Source: Posidonia oceanica (Eukaryota > Streptophyta > Magnoliopsida > Alismatales > Posidoniaceae). Taken from it: a DNA stretch of 64,000 nucleotides. The notes beneath the pieces were generated by a model. It saw only the letters and a list, made by a program, of their open reading frames with translations, did not search any database and was not told the DNA's origin. The stretch is taken from contig JAZBRS010000023.1 in assembly GCA_037176725.1 (NCBI GenBank), positions 24,175,001 to 24,239,000 of the forward strand, given 5' to 3'. A program made the translations under genes and the position numbers. Positions 44,056 through 55,984 of this stretch are shown in pieces; position 1 is the first letter of the stretch; each line of letters opens with the position of its first letter.

Positions 44056-47010
44056 TGTAGTAACCCTGAAAATCGACGCGTTCATGCACGATGCCAAAGC
44101 TCACGTACACCGACCGATAGTAGGCCACTATTAGCGGGTGGATCTGAGGAGGGATATTCGACTCAAAAACACCGAAAAAAGCAGAGGCGAACGCAAAAGG
44201 AAAATGAAAGAAAAGACAAGGAATCGCCACCTAATTTATTAAAACGGAAAAACTAGGAAAATCGTATAAGAAACATGCAAGAAACTTATGCATTTTAAAA
44301 GTATGCAAAATCCATTCCAAATTTGTAACACAGAGTCAATGCGGTCCAGAGAAAGGGTAAAGACTCCTGTTACGTACGGGGAAGGTGTTAGGCACCCCCG
44401 ACACGCCCGAGGAATCGGTCTTTCTTAACTGATCCACTATTGTGTGGTAAATGTTGGCAAATGAATGTCGGTTTATATTCGCCCTAAGGCAGTATGCAAT
44501 ATACAATTATAAACCATGCGAAGCTTAGCAAACCTTGTTTAAAAGCAATTAATTAAAGTTAAAGCATTGTAGAAAGGCGATAAACAAGCAAGGAAAAGCG
44601 AAACTGAAACCAAAGGAGTCAAATAAAACAAAGAGGTGACAACGGGAGTGGCTATGCCTGCTGCCTGGATCACTGCGGGGGTCATCGGTCTGAGCGGCGG
44701 CAGTGCCTGTCACCAGTAGCACAGGTGACATGGAGCACATACCCTGCTACTAATACAGCGGCAATCATCGCCGAGGAAAGCTAAGAAAATCATACGAAAG
44801 ACAAAACTAGCGACGTAACATTAAAGATAGCATCTCTAATATTAAAGCTGGCATTAAAGCAAGTCGATCAATAAGGCGAGAAGGCGGCAAGTGAGCGGCA
44901 CAGCCCACTGCCTGGACTGCAATGTGGGTCGCCGCTGAGAGCAGCAACTGACCAGGTCGCCACTGTGAGAGGCGCCTGAACAAGTCGCCATGCTCCCAAG
45001 CGACAAGGCCATGCACAGTACTCCCAAGTAGTAGCCTTTGCTGCCAAAAACAAGCTATGTAGACTATGCAAAACAGGAAACCAAGCATACAGAATTAAAA
45101 ATGGCATATCCAAGATTAAAACTATGCAATCACTTTGTAAAATGGAAATATGAGTAACGAGATACGACGGCCTAAAGTCCGGCCGGTGGACTGTTAAAAA
45201 TACAGTCAAGTCGCCGGTGTGAGCGGCAGCACAACTGGTAGCCCAGGACCAACTCCATGACCAAATCCCACACTCAAAGCCATGCAAGATTGAAAACTAA
45301 AGATGCGAAGCTATAAAGCAATCAACCACGATTACAAGGAAACAAAAATCACTTAAAACAGTGGCTTGGGTAACGAGATACACTAGCTCAAAGTTCGATC
45401 GGTGGACTGCCAAAGTTGCAGGTTAGTAGCCGATGGAACCGGCGACACCTCTACAATCAGGCAGTCCGAACAGCGAACTTTGGCGCCAAGTCTCGCACCA
45501 CACGTGATGCAAAACAAGCAACCAAGTATATGACATTAAAGAGCTTACATCCACAATCACAGACATACAAGAAACAAGCAAAATGGTGGCTTGGATCGCT
45601 CGGAGCATCGGCCCAAGGATCGGACGGTGACAGTTCAAAGTTGCAGGTCAGTCGCCACTTGCAGCGGCGGCTGATTTGACAGTCCAATGAACGGACTTCA
45701 ACGGCGAACTGCTCACTCCAGGTGAAGCGGAAAAGGTCGGGGAGGATCGGATAGCGTCGACGACGTTCCCACGAACCCAGTCACACCTTCAGTGTGGAAA
45801 ATGGCGGCTTGGAGTGCTCCACCCACCTCCTCCTCCTTACGTCGTCGGAGCTCGTTGGAGGCCGACCGTGCGAGCGGCGAACGACCCAATGAGTCGGCTA
45901 GGAAGCATTGCGAGGATGAGGGAGACGTGAGGGAAGCATCCGCAGGCTAAGAAAAGAGGCAGGTGCCTCTTTCCCACCTCTAGTCGGCCGTTGGCCGGCG
46001 TTGCTGTGTGTCATTGGCCATTGGCACGACCGAGAGCGCAAGTAGACGGCCAGATAGTTCGGTCGTGAAGGGAGGAGGTCTGGGAACGTTCCCGAACCCT
46101 CAAGCATGCAAATGAGGTGAGGAGTCAACCTCTGTGGCTCGCCGGAGAAGACTAACGGCATTGGGGAAGATGGCCGGCGATGGGTTCACGTGGCACAGTG
46201 AGGTGGGGGAGGCTTGGGAAGGCTTGAATTCTCACTGGAACGCACAAGGAAAGAAGGGGAATGCTCTGGAATGCTCAAATTCTCACTAGGGATTCTCTAT
46301 TGTGGGTGTGGTGGTCGAAACAGTGATGGGTGCAAGGTGGTTTTGTTCGCCAGCCAAGAGCTCAATGGAGCAGGTGGTGGCAGTGAGGGTGGTTGAGAGC
46401 GGGTTTGGTGCTGGGTTCTGCAGGCGAGTAAGTGGCAATGGTAGGGAAGGACGGCGAAGTCACGGTTGGCAAAGGTTGCAAGCGGCCGGTCAGTGGCTTG
46501 GGAGAGAGCGGGAAGACCGCCAGCGGAGAGGAGACGCGGTGGCATGGAAGTAAGTGGCCGTTGGCGTGTAGTGCATGGAGGTAGTGCGGTAGTAAGTGTG
46601 GGAGAGGACGTGGTGGCAGGCCGCGCGGCGGAGAAGGTGACCGGCGGTGGCAGGCGGGAAGAAATTCAAGTGGTAGTCTGAGTTGCAGAAAATCGCTGGT
46701 CTCGCTGGCAACAAATCCAGTCACCGCTTAGAGTTGCGACAGGATCTAGTCGCCTCTGCGAGTGGTGACCAAGCATGCAACTAAGTGGATTGGGCCTGTA
46801 TAGTGAAATCCAGGCCCATTTCCTTGTCCTTGACCCACCAATGGGTTTTGGGCTTTGAAAAGGCTTGTGATATTGGATTCTGGGTATTTGAAATGTTTTT
46901 GGTTGGTTTAGGGTTGGAAATGGGTTTGAAATTGGGTTTCATTATGCCACAAACTGAACAAATCACCAGAGATTCTCCAACTGCAAGTCTGTCAAAATGG
47001 GGTGTCTACA
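44056..47010 (-). repeat. E5 5' LTR (2.96 kb)
   Basis: On the minus strand it starts TGTAGACACCCC (47010) and ends TTACTACA (44056). The terminal block is shared with E1, E3 and E4. Its interior (44640-45720) has repeated GTCGCC...GGCGAC/GGCGGC and ACTG..CAGT hairpin-like units rather than the TTGGACGC modules. No PBS or purine tract is seen to its right, so the right side looks like an insertion flank. Confidence 0.8.
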
Positions 47011-48680
47011 GAGATGATATTCCTGTGTGGTACTACCCACGGGGTTTTCGATTGAAAAGGAAAAAGAAAATCCAACACTCGGGTGTGAGTAAGAGCTGCC
47101 ACCAAGTTGGAACGAGGAAGAAGATCCAACACCTACCGTGAGCAGGATGGATAGGACATAAATGGGTCAGGTCGAGCTGGATACGGGATCCAACACTAAA
47201 GAAACAAAAAGAACCAACACTTGGGTTGGAAAGGGATAGAAGATCCAACACCTGCTGCTACCAGGCTGGATGAGAAGTGAAATGGATCGAGCTGGATATG
47301 GGATCCAACACTCGGAATCTAGAAAGGTAGAATTGAAATGACACAGCTAAGGGCGTTGCCCAAGGGGGTCGAACTAGGTATTTGAAAAGACACGGCCAAG
47401 GGCATTGCCCGAGGGGGTCAAAACTAAGTTGACCCAACCGAGGGCGTTGCCCAAGGGGGTCGAACTAAGATGACACGGCCGAGGGCGTTGCCCAAGGGGG
47501 TCGAACTAAAAAGGCTTGAGTTAGATCAAACATCCAACACTCGGAAGATTGAGCTGGATCAAACATCCAACACTCAAAGGATCGAGCTGGATTAAACATC
47601 CAACACCCAACACTCACAAGATTGAGCTGGATCAAATATCCAACACTCAAGGGAACGAGCTGGATCAAACATCCAACACTCAACAGATCGAGCTGGATCA
47701 AACATCCAACACTCAAGGGAACAAGCTAGATCAAACATCCAACACTCAGAACTGAGGCAGGGCCTTAAGCGTTGCCTAAGGGGTTCAAACTGAAAAGACA
47801 CGACTTCGGGCATTGCCCAAAGGGATAAAGTTGAGATAATAAAAAGACACGGCCAGGGGCATTGCCCGAGGGGGTCAAACAAGGTATTCTAAAGAGGAAA
47901 TTTGAAAAGACAACCGGCTCTTGGGCGAGGGAGTCTAAAAATATTTGGAAAGACAACCGGCACTGGCACGAGGGAGTCAAAAGAGATTTGGACAGGACGA
48001 CCGGTATTGGGGTGAGGGAGTCTAGGGAAGATTGGAGAGATTGGTAGTGAAAGTCTTCGACTACCGAATGCGAATGCAATGTAGTGCGCTTTGCATGGAT
48101 GCATGCTGGTGGGGATGCAAGGGAGGTGGTCATGACATGCAATGCATGGCCCCTGATGATGAGGTTCCTCCGTCATTGCCTGCTTTGATTTGTATACCGG
48201 GATGGCTCCGAAATTTTTCATATTATCAAGGGCGGACTGACACATGCATCGATGCAATTCATCATAGTCAGGTTCCCTTTCATCGAGTGTAGCCTGCACT
48301 CTTTGTGGGGACCGTCGTCCTATGACACGTAATTTAGTGAGCGAGAGGTCCGTGATATTCTCAAGTGTTGAGCAAAGGGGGTTGACCTCCTCTCTGCTAG
48401 CTGCGTTGGCTTTATTTTGATTGAAATTTTGTCATAATCAGGTCTCTTTTCATCAAGCGTTGCCTACACTCTCAATCGAGACTATCATCCTATAACCCGT
48501 AAATGGTGAATGATAGGTCCACTAATCACGTTGGCAAAGTTTCTCCGATGGTGTCCTGGAGATTCAGGATTGTCTGGAAGTTGAAAAAAATATGAAGCCA
48601 TCATCCCTATGTGCATTTTAGTTTGTAGAAGCCTCTGGAATTGGAAGAAAATTGATTTGAAGGCTTTCTAGCATTTTAAG
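47011..48680. repeat. Block of several tandem arrays
   Basis: (a) 47341-47515 and again 47760-47880: units with GAGGGCGTTGCCCAAGGGGGT. (b) 47520-47750: about six units of 34-44 bp with GATCAAACATCCAACACTC. (c) 47885-48035: three units of about 45 bp with AAGACAACCGGC and GAGGGAGTC. (d) 48262-48350 and 48437-48515: a diverged direct duplication with TCAGGTYYCYTTTCATCRAG and CCTATRACNCGTAA. Together they fill most of the gap between E5 and the PMD gene. No ORF is supported. Confidence 0.8.
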
Positions 48681-48689
48681 TTGCTCTGA

Positions 48690-48830
48690 AGTGTAAGACG
48701 CTATATTTATCAGCGTCTAACGTAAGACGCTGATAACAGCAGCATCTAATGCCTAAGGAGTGCACTGGATGTAGGACGCTGACATTTTAAGCATCCAACG
48801 TAAGACGCAGTAGTATGCGCATCTTACAAC
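48690..48830. repeat. Two double-hairpin modules upstream of the PMD gene
   Basis: Modules at 48690-48752 and 48773-48830 have the same plan as the E1 LTR modules, with AAGACGC and GCGTCTAACGTAAGACGC in place of TTGGACGC and its palindrome. They lie just upstream of the first exon of the plus-strand PMD pseudogene. Confidence 0.75.
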
Positions 48831-48839
48831 TCGAGGTCC

Positions 48840-51260
48840 TTTAACACAGTGTGCTCCCTTGGCCTCCTCATTTTCCCGCTCTGAACTTCTTTCTTCTTCT
48901 TCATCGGCGATAGTGGCCTCTCCTCCATCTTCGAGCTTCTCCGGCGTGAGGCGGTTGCCGGCATTCCACGTAGCCGGTGACTAGGGCACGGGCTGTGGCA
49001 GAGTAGTGTGTGCGGCGTTTGTAGGTGGTTGCGGCTACTACGACCGGCGGTTCCGGTGACGAGAGGCGACTGTTGGTGGAGGTAAGCCTTCCTCTTCTCC
49101 CCTTTTCCTTCTTCTTCCCCTGAATATGTTACGAAATGCTATTGGATCCTCCTCTTGCAGTTGATGTCGCGGTTCGGTAAGTCCTACATGAGGCCCAAAA
49201 AGTTGGCACGGAGGGGGGAGGGTCCGTCGACATCCGGTGGGCCTGAGCCGACTCCAGTGAGGGTGCTAGAGACAGTCGAGATGACAGAGGAGGTGCCGGT
49301 AGTTGGGACTGGGGCACAGGAAGGCGTGGAGGTCCATAGGGCTCCAGAGATGGCTGAAGGGGGCCCACTACTGGTTGAGGGGGCGACTCCGGTTGTGGAC
49401 ACCAGCGGCTCCGGGAGTTCAGGCTCGGAGTCATTCATTCCTTCGGTCGAGGATTCAGAGGAGTCAGGGTCAGAGGAGGTAGTTTTCGAGGCAGGGACCG
49501 CTGCTACTGCTCCTACTGCTGGGATGGTTGAGGATGACGCTTGGTACAGGAACATCCTTGACTTTGTTCCATGGGAGGAAGAGGGCGATGCTAGTGTTCC
49601 TCTAGATTTTATGCAGGCTCACATACCCTGCGACGAGGTGCAGGCTTCGGAGCTGCGTAGGGATGCGGCTCGGGCTAAGCTTGCCGTAGCTGCATTGGCG
49701 GCCAAGGGATAGGTAACAACATTTCCCATTTAATTTCAATTAGTATTATATTTTTTGTTTTGTTTTTTTTTTTTTTTTTGAACTTGGTTAGACAATTCTC
49801 CTTTCTTTTACAGAGTCGGGCTCCTGCCGTTGTGTGCTGTCGTTGTGTGCTGCCATTGGGGTCAGGTAATCAGGTGCTACCAAATGTTGGCATCTTTTCA
49901 GCACGAGCGGCTTTGGCAGATGGGGTTTGGACACTTCCTATCCATTCCTCTTTTTCAGATAGAGATGGGACTTCTAGAGTTTGTAGCAGAGCGCTACCAC
50001 CATCATACGAGCTCGATTGTGACCAGAGTCAGCGAGTTTGTCCTTTCTTTGGAGGACATGATTCGACTGACTAGACTTGGGGTGACAGGACGTCCGGTGA
50101 CCGGCTTAGTGCATTCTGACTATACCTCCATGATGGCAGAACTAGTAGGGAGGAGGATAGTTATGTACGGGCCGCGTCTGTTCCTTACTTCCTCAACGGT
50201 ACACCGGGTCGAGGATTCCCAAGAGACGGCAACGGAGCTTGGGGAGGATGCAGATCAACAGCTCCGCGCCTTCCTTCTGGTTTTATTCGGGGACTTACTC
50301 TTTTGCCACGCTACTTCGCAGGTTTCAGCAGTGTTTCTGCCCCTGCTTGCTGATCTGGACCACATAGGGAGTATGCGTGGGGAGCAGCCAGCCTGTCCTT
50401 CTTGTACTCGGTCCTCTTCAAGTTTTCTGATGGCAGTTCCCATCAGCTTGGCGGGAATTTGCCATTTTTTCAAGTATATAGGCTTCCTTGCTCATTAAGC
50501 TTTAATATTTGTTTCTTTGTATATTTGATTGATGATTTGCTTTGTTTCTACTGGCAAATATGGGTGTGGGACCACTTTACATTTATGAGGCCCATCCCAC
50601 CCTCAGTTCTTGAGACGGGGATGCCCTTTCCGCGGGGACTGTACTGGAGCTAGGCTAATCGTGCACCTGAGGTGGTCACTGGCCATCGTTACGTCGGGCG
50701 TCTCTTCTTTGAGATGCTAGGCCCTGCTCAGGTAATCTTATTTCCATATGCTCTCTTCAGATATTTTATTAATCTTACTGGTTTACTGATTCACTATCTA
50801 CTTTTCAGGTGATTTGGCGTCCGTATGCTGAGGGAGAACACGAGGATGTCCCCGAGATAGCTCGTTAAGGAGTCGTCTTTGACCGGGACATCTGGATCCA
50901 CTATTGGAACCACTACCACTTTCAGCAGATTAGCTAGGCACTTCGGTAGTTAGGGGGTCGTCAGGCTCAGCCCTAGGCTCACCCGTTTCGAGTCTGGCAT
51001 GAGACACGGGGAGGAGGTGCACGTGCTCGACATTGGGTTGACACTTACGGTCCACAATTGCTGGATTGGGTTCGAGGCGGTTCCCCTTCTCCTACTGATG
51101 CAACTCCTGAGGATGAGCTGGCTTGGGCTAGATGGATGGACGGTCAGTTTAGCGAGCTCATGATCTTCCATCACTCCCATTTTCTAGGGCAGTCGAACCT
51201 TCCCATGGGTGACACCGCTCCTGATGTGGCAGCGATGACGGTGGGCGAGCTGTAGGAGTC
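48840..51260 (+). pseudogene. PMD gene copy, decayed and cut by E6
   Basis: It has the same exon plan as the E2 antisense gene. A 5' exon ends at 49081 (GTAAGCC donor), and the intron runs to 49160. The ATG is at 49164 in an acidic, Ser/Gly-rich exon to 49712, whose last codon is a stop just before the GT donor. The intron is 49713-49813. The PMD core exon (from about 49814 to 50473) has GFGHFLSIPLFQIEMGLLEF and EFVLSLEDMIRLTRLGV, with a frameshift near 50380. The next intron's acceptor reads AA instead of AG (50556-50557). An exon 50558-50731 (IWVWDHFTFMRP) has a stop at 50651. A last exon from 50809 (VIWRPYAEGEHED) has several stops and ends where E6 is inserted at 51261. Later coiled-coil exons would lie beyond E6/E7. 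It is clearly non-functional. Confidence 0.8.
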
Positions 51261-52561
51261 TGTTGATGTAAATTTTAATTAACCGCAAGTGCGCGGTGTA
51301 CTGTGTAGTACGTATGCAAAATACGGGTCGATCCCACAGAGAATAATGTTTAAAAACAAAGACTTATTATCAACTATTGAAAGGGGGGTTTAGATTGATG
51401 ATGATTAAGAACTACAAATAGAAGATGTAATCAAACTAATTAAAACAAACCTAAGGCTTTGAATCCATTTATGTAAAATCCAATATGCATGATTAAATCC
51501 ACTCTTGTCTCTCTTCATGATCTAAATAGTTTACTCAATGGTTCTTATCCTAACAAGCATAACCTATATGCAAAGCACCATAAATTATCAAGTCCTAAGA
51601 TAAAATCACACAAAATAAACTAAATCAAATGATATACGGTAGGTCTGCGATTATATACACAACCCTCAAGTATTCTTCCCCAAGCATAGATTAAAAAGAT
51701 GTTATCAATATTAATCTATCAAAGTTTATCGAATAATGAATGATCCATGTCATATACATCCAGTCTACATAATCATAGCATTTTAAGCAAGAGAAGACTA
51801 TAAGAGACTTAATCACAACATATGAACATACATAAACTTCATCTAAGCCCTATATCTAAAATCTTAGCCACACATGATTATGCAAAACATCAAAATAAAA
51901 GAGAGGGAAGGAGAAGAGCAAGACATAATTAATAAAAAGGAAATGAACTTGTATCTTAATAAAATACCTTGATTACAGAAAATAGCTTGAAGAGCACTAC
52001 AACAATGGAGGAAGAAAGCTTAAGCCTAATGTGGAAGATTAAGGATTATGTACCAGATCCCCCCCTTTTAGGGTTTACACAAGGGTTCCTTTTATAGGTT
52101 TACAAGGCTTGGCCATCACATAAACAAATCCGGATACAAATGAGGAAACTGAATTTCAATTACAAGATATTTCCAAGATATTTCTGTGATTGCCAAAGAC
52201 GGAGTCAACCATCACTTCTATGGGCGCCTGGGAGGCGCCCAGCTGGCATTTAGGCGCCTGGGGGGCACCACTTGTTCCTGAATTTTCTCCAACTTTGTTG
52301 CTTCTGTTATCTTATCTTACTCATCGTGTTCACACACATGGAAAAGATATATTTGATATCTTGCACGGATTTGCATTTCTTGTATCCATGGATTTGCATT
52401 TCTTTTTGTCTTTTATCATTTTTCTTTCTTCTTTTCCTCTTTTCTCTTCAAGTCCAAAGTTCCTGCACAAATTACATAAAATACCTCGAGTAATATTATT
52501 TATGAACAAAAGAGATAAATATGGGCATAAAACATGTAAGAATAATGTGCTAATCAAATAC
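51261..52561 (-). repeat. E6 3' LTR
   Basis: The end at 51261 is clear: minus-strand ...ACATCAACA against the PMD gene. The beginning is probably at 52561, reading TATTTGATTAGC after a purine tract (AGGTATGGGAG). If so, the terminal TG has become TA. A TATAAAAG box is at 52096-52089 on the minus strand. A typical plant-LTR passage with CCGCAAGTGCGCGG lies at 51281-51294. Confidence 0.6.
52089..52096 (-). promoter_or_regulatory. TATA box of the E6 LTR
   Basis: TATAAAAG on the minus strand, about 470 bases into the LTR, with plausible leader sequence after it. It is assigned by motif and position only. Confidence 0.55.
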
Positions 52562-53989
52562 TCCCATACCTACCTTTTGCTAGTCCTCGAACAAAACTGA
52601 CTCAAACAAAAGAAAGAAAAAATAAAGAAAATCCTAACTCACTTTCGCAGGAATCGCAATTGCACTTAGCACGTGCAACAAGCCTTTAAATCCCTAGGTT
52701 GCCCTAGTGGACGAGTGGTGTCTCGTGAGAGTTTGCAACGGATCTACCCACAAAATCCCAGAAGAAATGGAAAAAATAAAGAAAGATAAAAAAGTTATTT
52801 ACACTATCACTATCTACAATATTTTAATAAGTTAGGAAGCTTCTAAGATACCTTCAGTCATTATTCTCCAGCTCTACCTCAAGTCAAGATCTCTCTCTCC
52901 TCGTCATGTCATGGAGACTCTTTCCTATCTTTCACATCATCATTCTTTACATTTGACTCAAATGTACCTTGTGTTTGTGAAAATAGTCCTTAACAAAGAT
53001 TTTTAAGTCCAACCTGAACACCTTTTCATCTTATTTGAATAATTTAGAGAACTTTATTCTTGCTTTCTTAGGCTTTTTCTTGGCTACCTATTTATCGAGC
53101 TTTAGGTCGGTGATTCCCTAACCAGATGGCTTTAGGACACCAGGTGTTCAGACACCTCTAAGGACTTAATCACTCAAGTAACCAAGGCCACAAAGACAAG
53201 ATTTTTCTTTTCCATGCTTTTGTCCTCCAAGCACCTTTTTACGTGAATATCCAATGCTTCCTGAGGCACGGTTACCCAGTTACTTAGTGATTGTTAGACT
53301 TTCAACAATCTCTTTTTTTTCTCTTTTTCTCTTTTGATGCTCTGGTGTTTCAGGTCTTCCTTTATTCTCCATAGTCAAGGACTAAAGTGTAAGTGCAAGA
53401 TAAGGTAGACATGTGCTTAAGGATAATCCAGATGATGCTATTTTTTATATTTTGTCTCCACTCTAAGGTTTGAGAGATTCCATTCTATCAGTTTTACCTT
53501 TGAACTGCAACTCAAAGTTACTTATCCACCCCTAGCTAGCTAAATTATTATGGATAATTCCTAATTTGTTTTTGTTTTTATTTATATATATATATATATT
53601 TTTTAATTTTTAGAGAAAAGATACACAAAAGATTCTAACTAAAGAAAATGAAAAGAAAACATTTGTACATACAACTCTAACTCCAAGAAAACTTTATTTA
53701 TTTTTTATATATTTTTTATTTTAAATGAAATGTCACCAAAAAAAACTCTAACTAAAGAAAATGAAAAAGACACAAAGAAGACTCCCTCCCATACCTAAAC
53801 CATGCATTGTCCTCAATGTATGCAACAATTGATGTAATCAATGAAAAACAATTAAAATTAGAACAATGATACCTAATTCAGGATGGAGTGCTTGTACTGC
53901 TAAGAAAAGAAAAGTTATGTATATTTTATACATATTCACAATTGAGGTGCATGAAAATCCAAGACCTCATCAATTTCTGGGGCACAATC
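52562..53989 (-). other. E6 non-coding region before its 3' LTR
   Basis: AT-rich with no supported ORF. It contains a (TA)n run at 53583-53599, A-rich AACTCTAACT(C/A)(C/A)AGAAA words that recur at 53630-53770, and the short purine tract next to the LTR. Confidence 0.6.
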
Positions 53990-54427
53990 TCAATCTAGCC
54001 AAGGAGGTGGTCGGACTTTTGCAATTTCTTTTTCGGCCTGTTCAAACCACCATTGGACTTCTCCTAATCGGGCTTCATGAATTTCCCAAAGTGCTGAAAT
54101 TAGATCGGATAAGTCCATGTAATTTAATTGAATATGGAATGAGGGCTTGAATTCATAATCGACTAGAGCTGAATGATATGGCTTGACACATAGCTCTAAT
54201 GTGCCTATAGTAGATGGTAATGATGAGGGCTCAGGCATGATAGGCTCTGGAGGAGGGTTATACCACTTGCTAGACTTATAGGTCCTACATTGGGTTAACT
54301 CATTGGCTTCTTCAACAAACATTAATTCATCTTTGAAAATGTCCTCAAAATTTTTGTCAAAGTAGCCTAGATCAAATTCAATTTCCTCCTCTATTAGGTC
54401 TTCTTTTTCTGAGAAATCATCAAACAT
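53990..54427 (-). pseudogene. E6 ORF of unknown function, N-terminus cut by E7
   Basis: An open frame of 145 codons on the minus strand. It is acidic at the N-terminal side (DFSEKEDLIEEEIEFDLGYF), followed by an aromatic-rich part and ending RPPPWLD. I do not recognise a domain. It precedes the post-coding region of E6, so it is probably the C-terminal part of an E6 polyprotein or extra ORF. The first ATG lies three bases from the E7 LTR, so the true start is on the other side of E7 and this is only the end of the gene. Confidence 0.5.
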
Positions 54428-54430
54428 GTT

Positions 54431-55961
54431 TGTAGATATCCTATTTTCGCATTTCTGAGAGTTCTCTTAAGGATAGAAACCTTGAGGCACCCCAAATCTC
54501 GTGCCTAAGTTTTGATAACACGTCTTCCAGATGTTCCTTGATTTCTTCAAAGCATCACTTGATCCTACCTAGACTCAGGTTGTTGGCTGTGGCAGAGCTA
54601 ACTCACTCAGGCTCGTGGCAAGTCCGAGTACCCTAGGTATCCTTTACTTCTACTCAGATTCGTGGCAGATTTGAGTTAACAGAGATGCCTTCTTGATTTC
54701 ATAGACTATCTGTAGTTTTCCGGCCTTCTTTCTTGTTTTCTCTGGCCAAAATCCAGAAAGAGGGCTAGAAATGACCTAAGCTTACTAGTTACCAGCTAGA
54801 GAGGTGACTCATCTAGTTGCCAGCTGGAGAGGCGACTCGGGCAGTTGCCAGCTATGCAGGCGACTAAGTCAGTTGCCAACAGTAGAGGTGGCCAATTCAA
54901 CTGCCATCTGTGGAGGCAACCCACTTAGACGCTAACTAACTCGGCGACTGAGCGATCGTGGACTGCAGCGGTTGTTTCCCATGATCCCCCTCAACCCTCA
55001 AGCGCCAACTCATTCGGAGACTGAGCGGTTATGGAACTGTAGCGGTTATCTCCCACGACCCTCGACCAATAGGCGCCAGCTCAACCGGCGACTAATGATC
55101 GTGGCTCCTTTGAACCGCTTTTCCATGGTTATTTCCCACGACCCCCTCGACTGTTAGGCGCCAACTCAATCGACGAATAATAGTCGTGGCCTTGTTCCCG
55201 GGTCTTCCCACATTTCGACTGGGCGATTGCTAGCCTTAGTCGCCAACTCAACCGGCGACTAACCATAACTGCCACTTTTTCTAGAATTTTCTGAACTCCA
55301 ACCGTCCTCACCCCCTAGAGTCTATAAATAGACCCCCTAGGCCAGTGGTTTGAGAGAGGAATTTTTGAGAGAGGAATTTCCAAGAGAGGAATCACCCTGT
55401 CAATGGTAAATCTCCACCTTCCAGAGCTAGAGCCTTCAACCTAGAAGCTCCATCTCCCACCTTTCAGAGGAGGGAAACCCAATTCCCATCTTCATTCTAG
55501 AATTCCCAGCTAAGCCGGAGCTCCGACCGTGCCTCCTTCCAGCTTCATTGCATTCAGCATATGGGTGAAAGGGAGTATCTTCCTCCAATCTAATTTTTCA
55601 TCGCATTTTTACTTTCCTTAGCATAGGACCCATAGCATATGCATGCGGGGAACAACCCTCGGTTAGTATTTGTTTCTTTTAGTCATGTTGTTTCGTTTAC
55701 TTCTGTTACTAACTACTGCACTTGAACTAATCTAGATCTATGTCATTTTGTTTTGAAGGGAAGGAAAGAGCTTACGTAACACGATGGAGCTGCTAGACGA
55801 CATCCAGTCGTCGATCTAGTGGTCCGAGGACCCGCATCTTCATAATGTCCCCCTAGGTGTCTTGTTTATCCAAAGGTGAGTGGCGATCACAACAAAGTTG
55901 ACGACGTACGTGGAGGTGCCGACATCTTCTTAAAACACCCCCCTCTAAATCCACATCCACA
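54431..55961 (+). repeat. E7 5' LTR
   Basis: 1531 bp, from TGTAGATATCC to CCACATCCACA. It is homologous to the E2 LTRs throughout. Its hairpin-unit region (54790-55260) shows units of about 30 bp, AGTTGCCAGCT followed by GGCGACT, more clearly than E2. TATAAATA is at 55323-55330. Confidence 0.92.
55323..55330 (+). promoter_or_regulatory. TATA box of E7 LTR
   Basis: TATAAATA is in the same context as in both E2 LTRs. Confidence 0.7.
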
Positions 55962-55966
55962 GAAAT

Positions 55967-55984
55967 TGGCGATCACGGTGGGAC
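55967..55984 (+). other. E7 primer binding site
   Basis: TGGCGATCACGGTGGGAC lies five bases after the LTR. It differs from E2 at one base. Confidence 0.75.

Larger units (their letters stand above)
51261..54430 (-). mobile_element. E6: unrelated LTR element, 3' part, cut by E7
   Basis: This is the 3' LTR (51261-52561), post-coding sequence and one ORF of a minus-strand element. Its upstream part must lie beyond E7 (>64000). On the minus strand, TTGAGGACAATGCATGG near 53815 and GAGGACTAGCAAAAGGT near 52585 are words often found after the coding part of plant gypsy-type elements. It is not Tat-like. Athila-type is possible but not proven. Confidence 0.6.

Noticed and set aside
46302..46724. 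Overlapping GC-rich ORFs in the E5 LTR
   Set aside because: Open on both strands in several frames because of base composition. No recognisable domain.
52195..52205. GAGTC near 52197 as a target duplication partner for GAGTC at 51256-51260
   Set aside because: It lies in the middle of the E6 LTR, and no LTR end (CA) borders it. It is a chance match.
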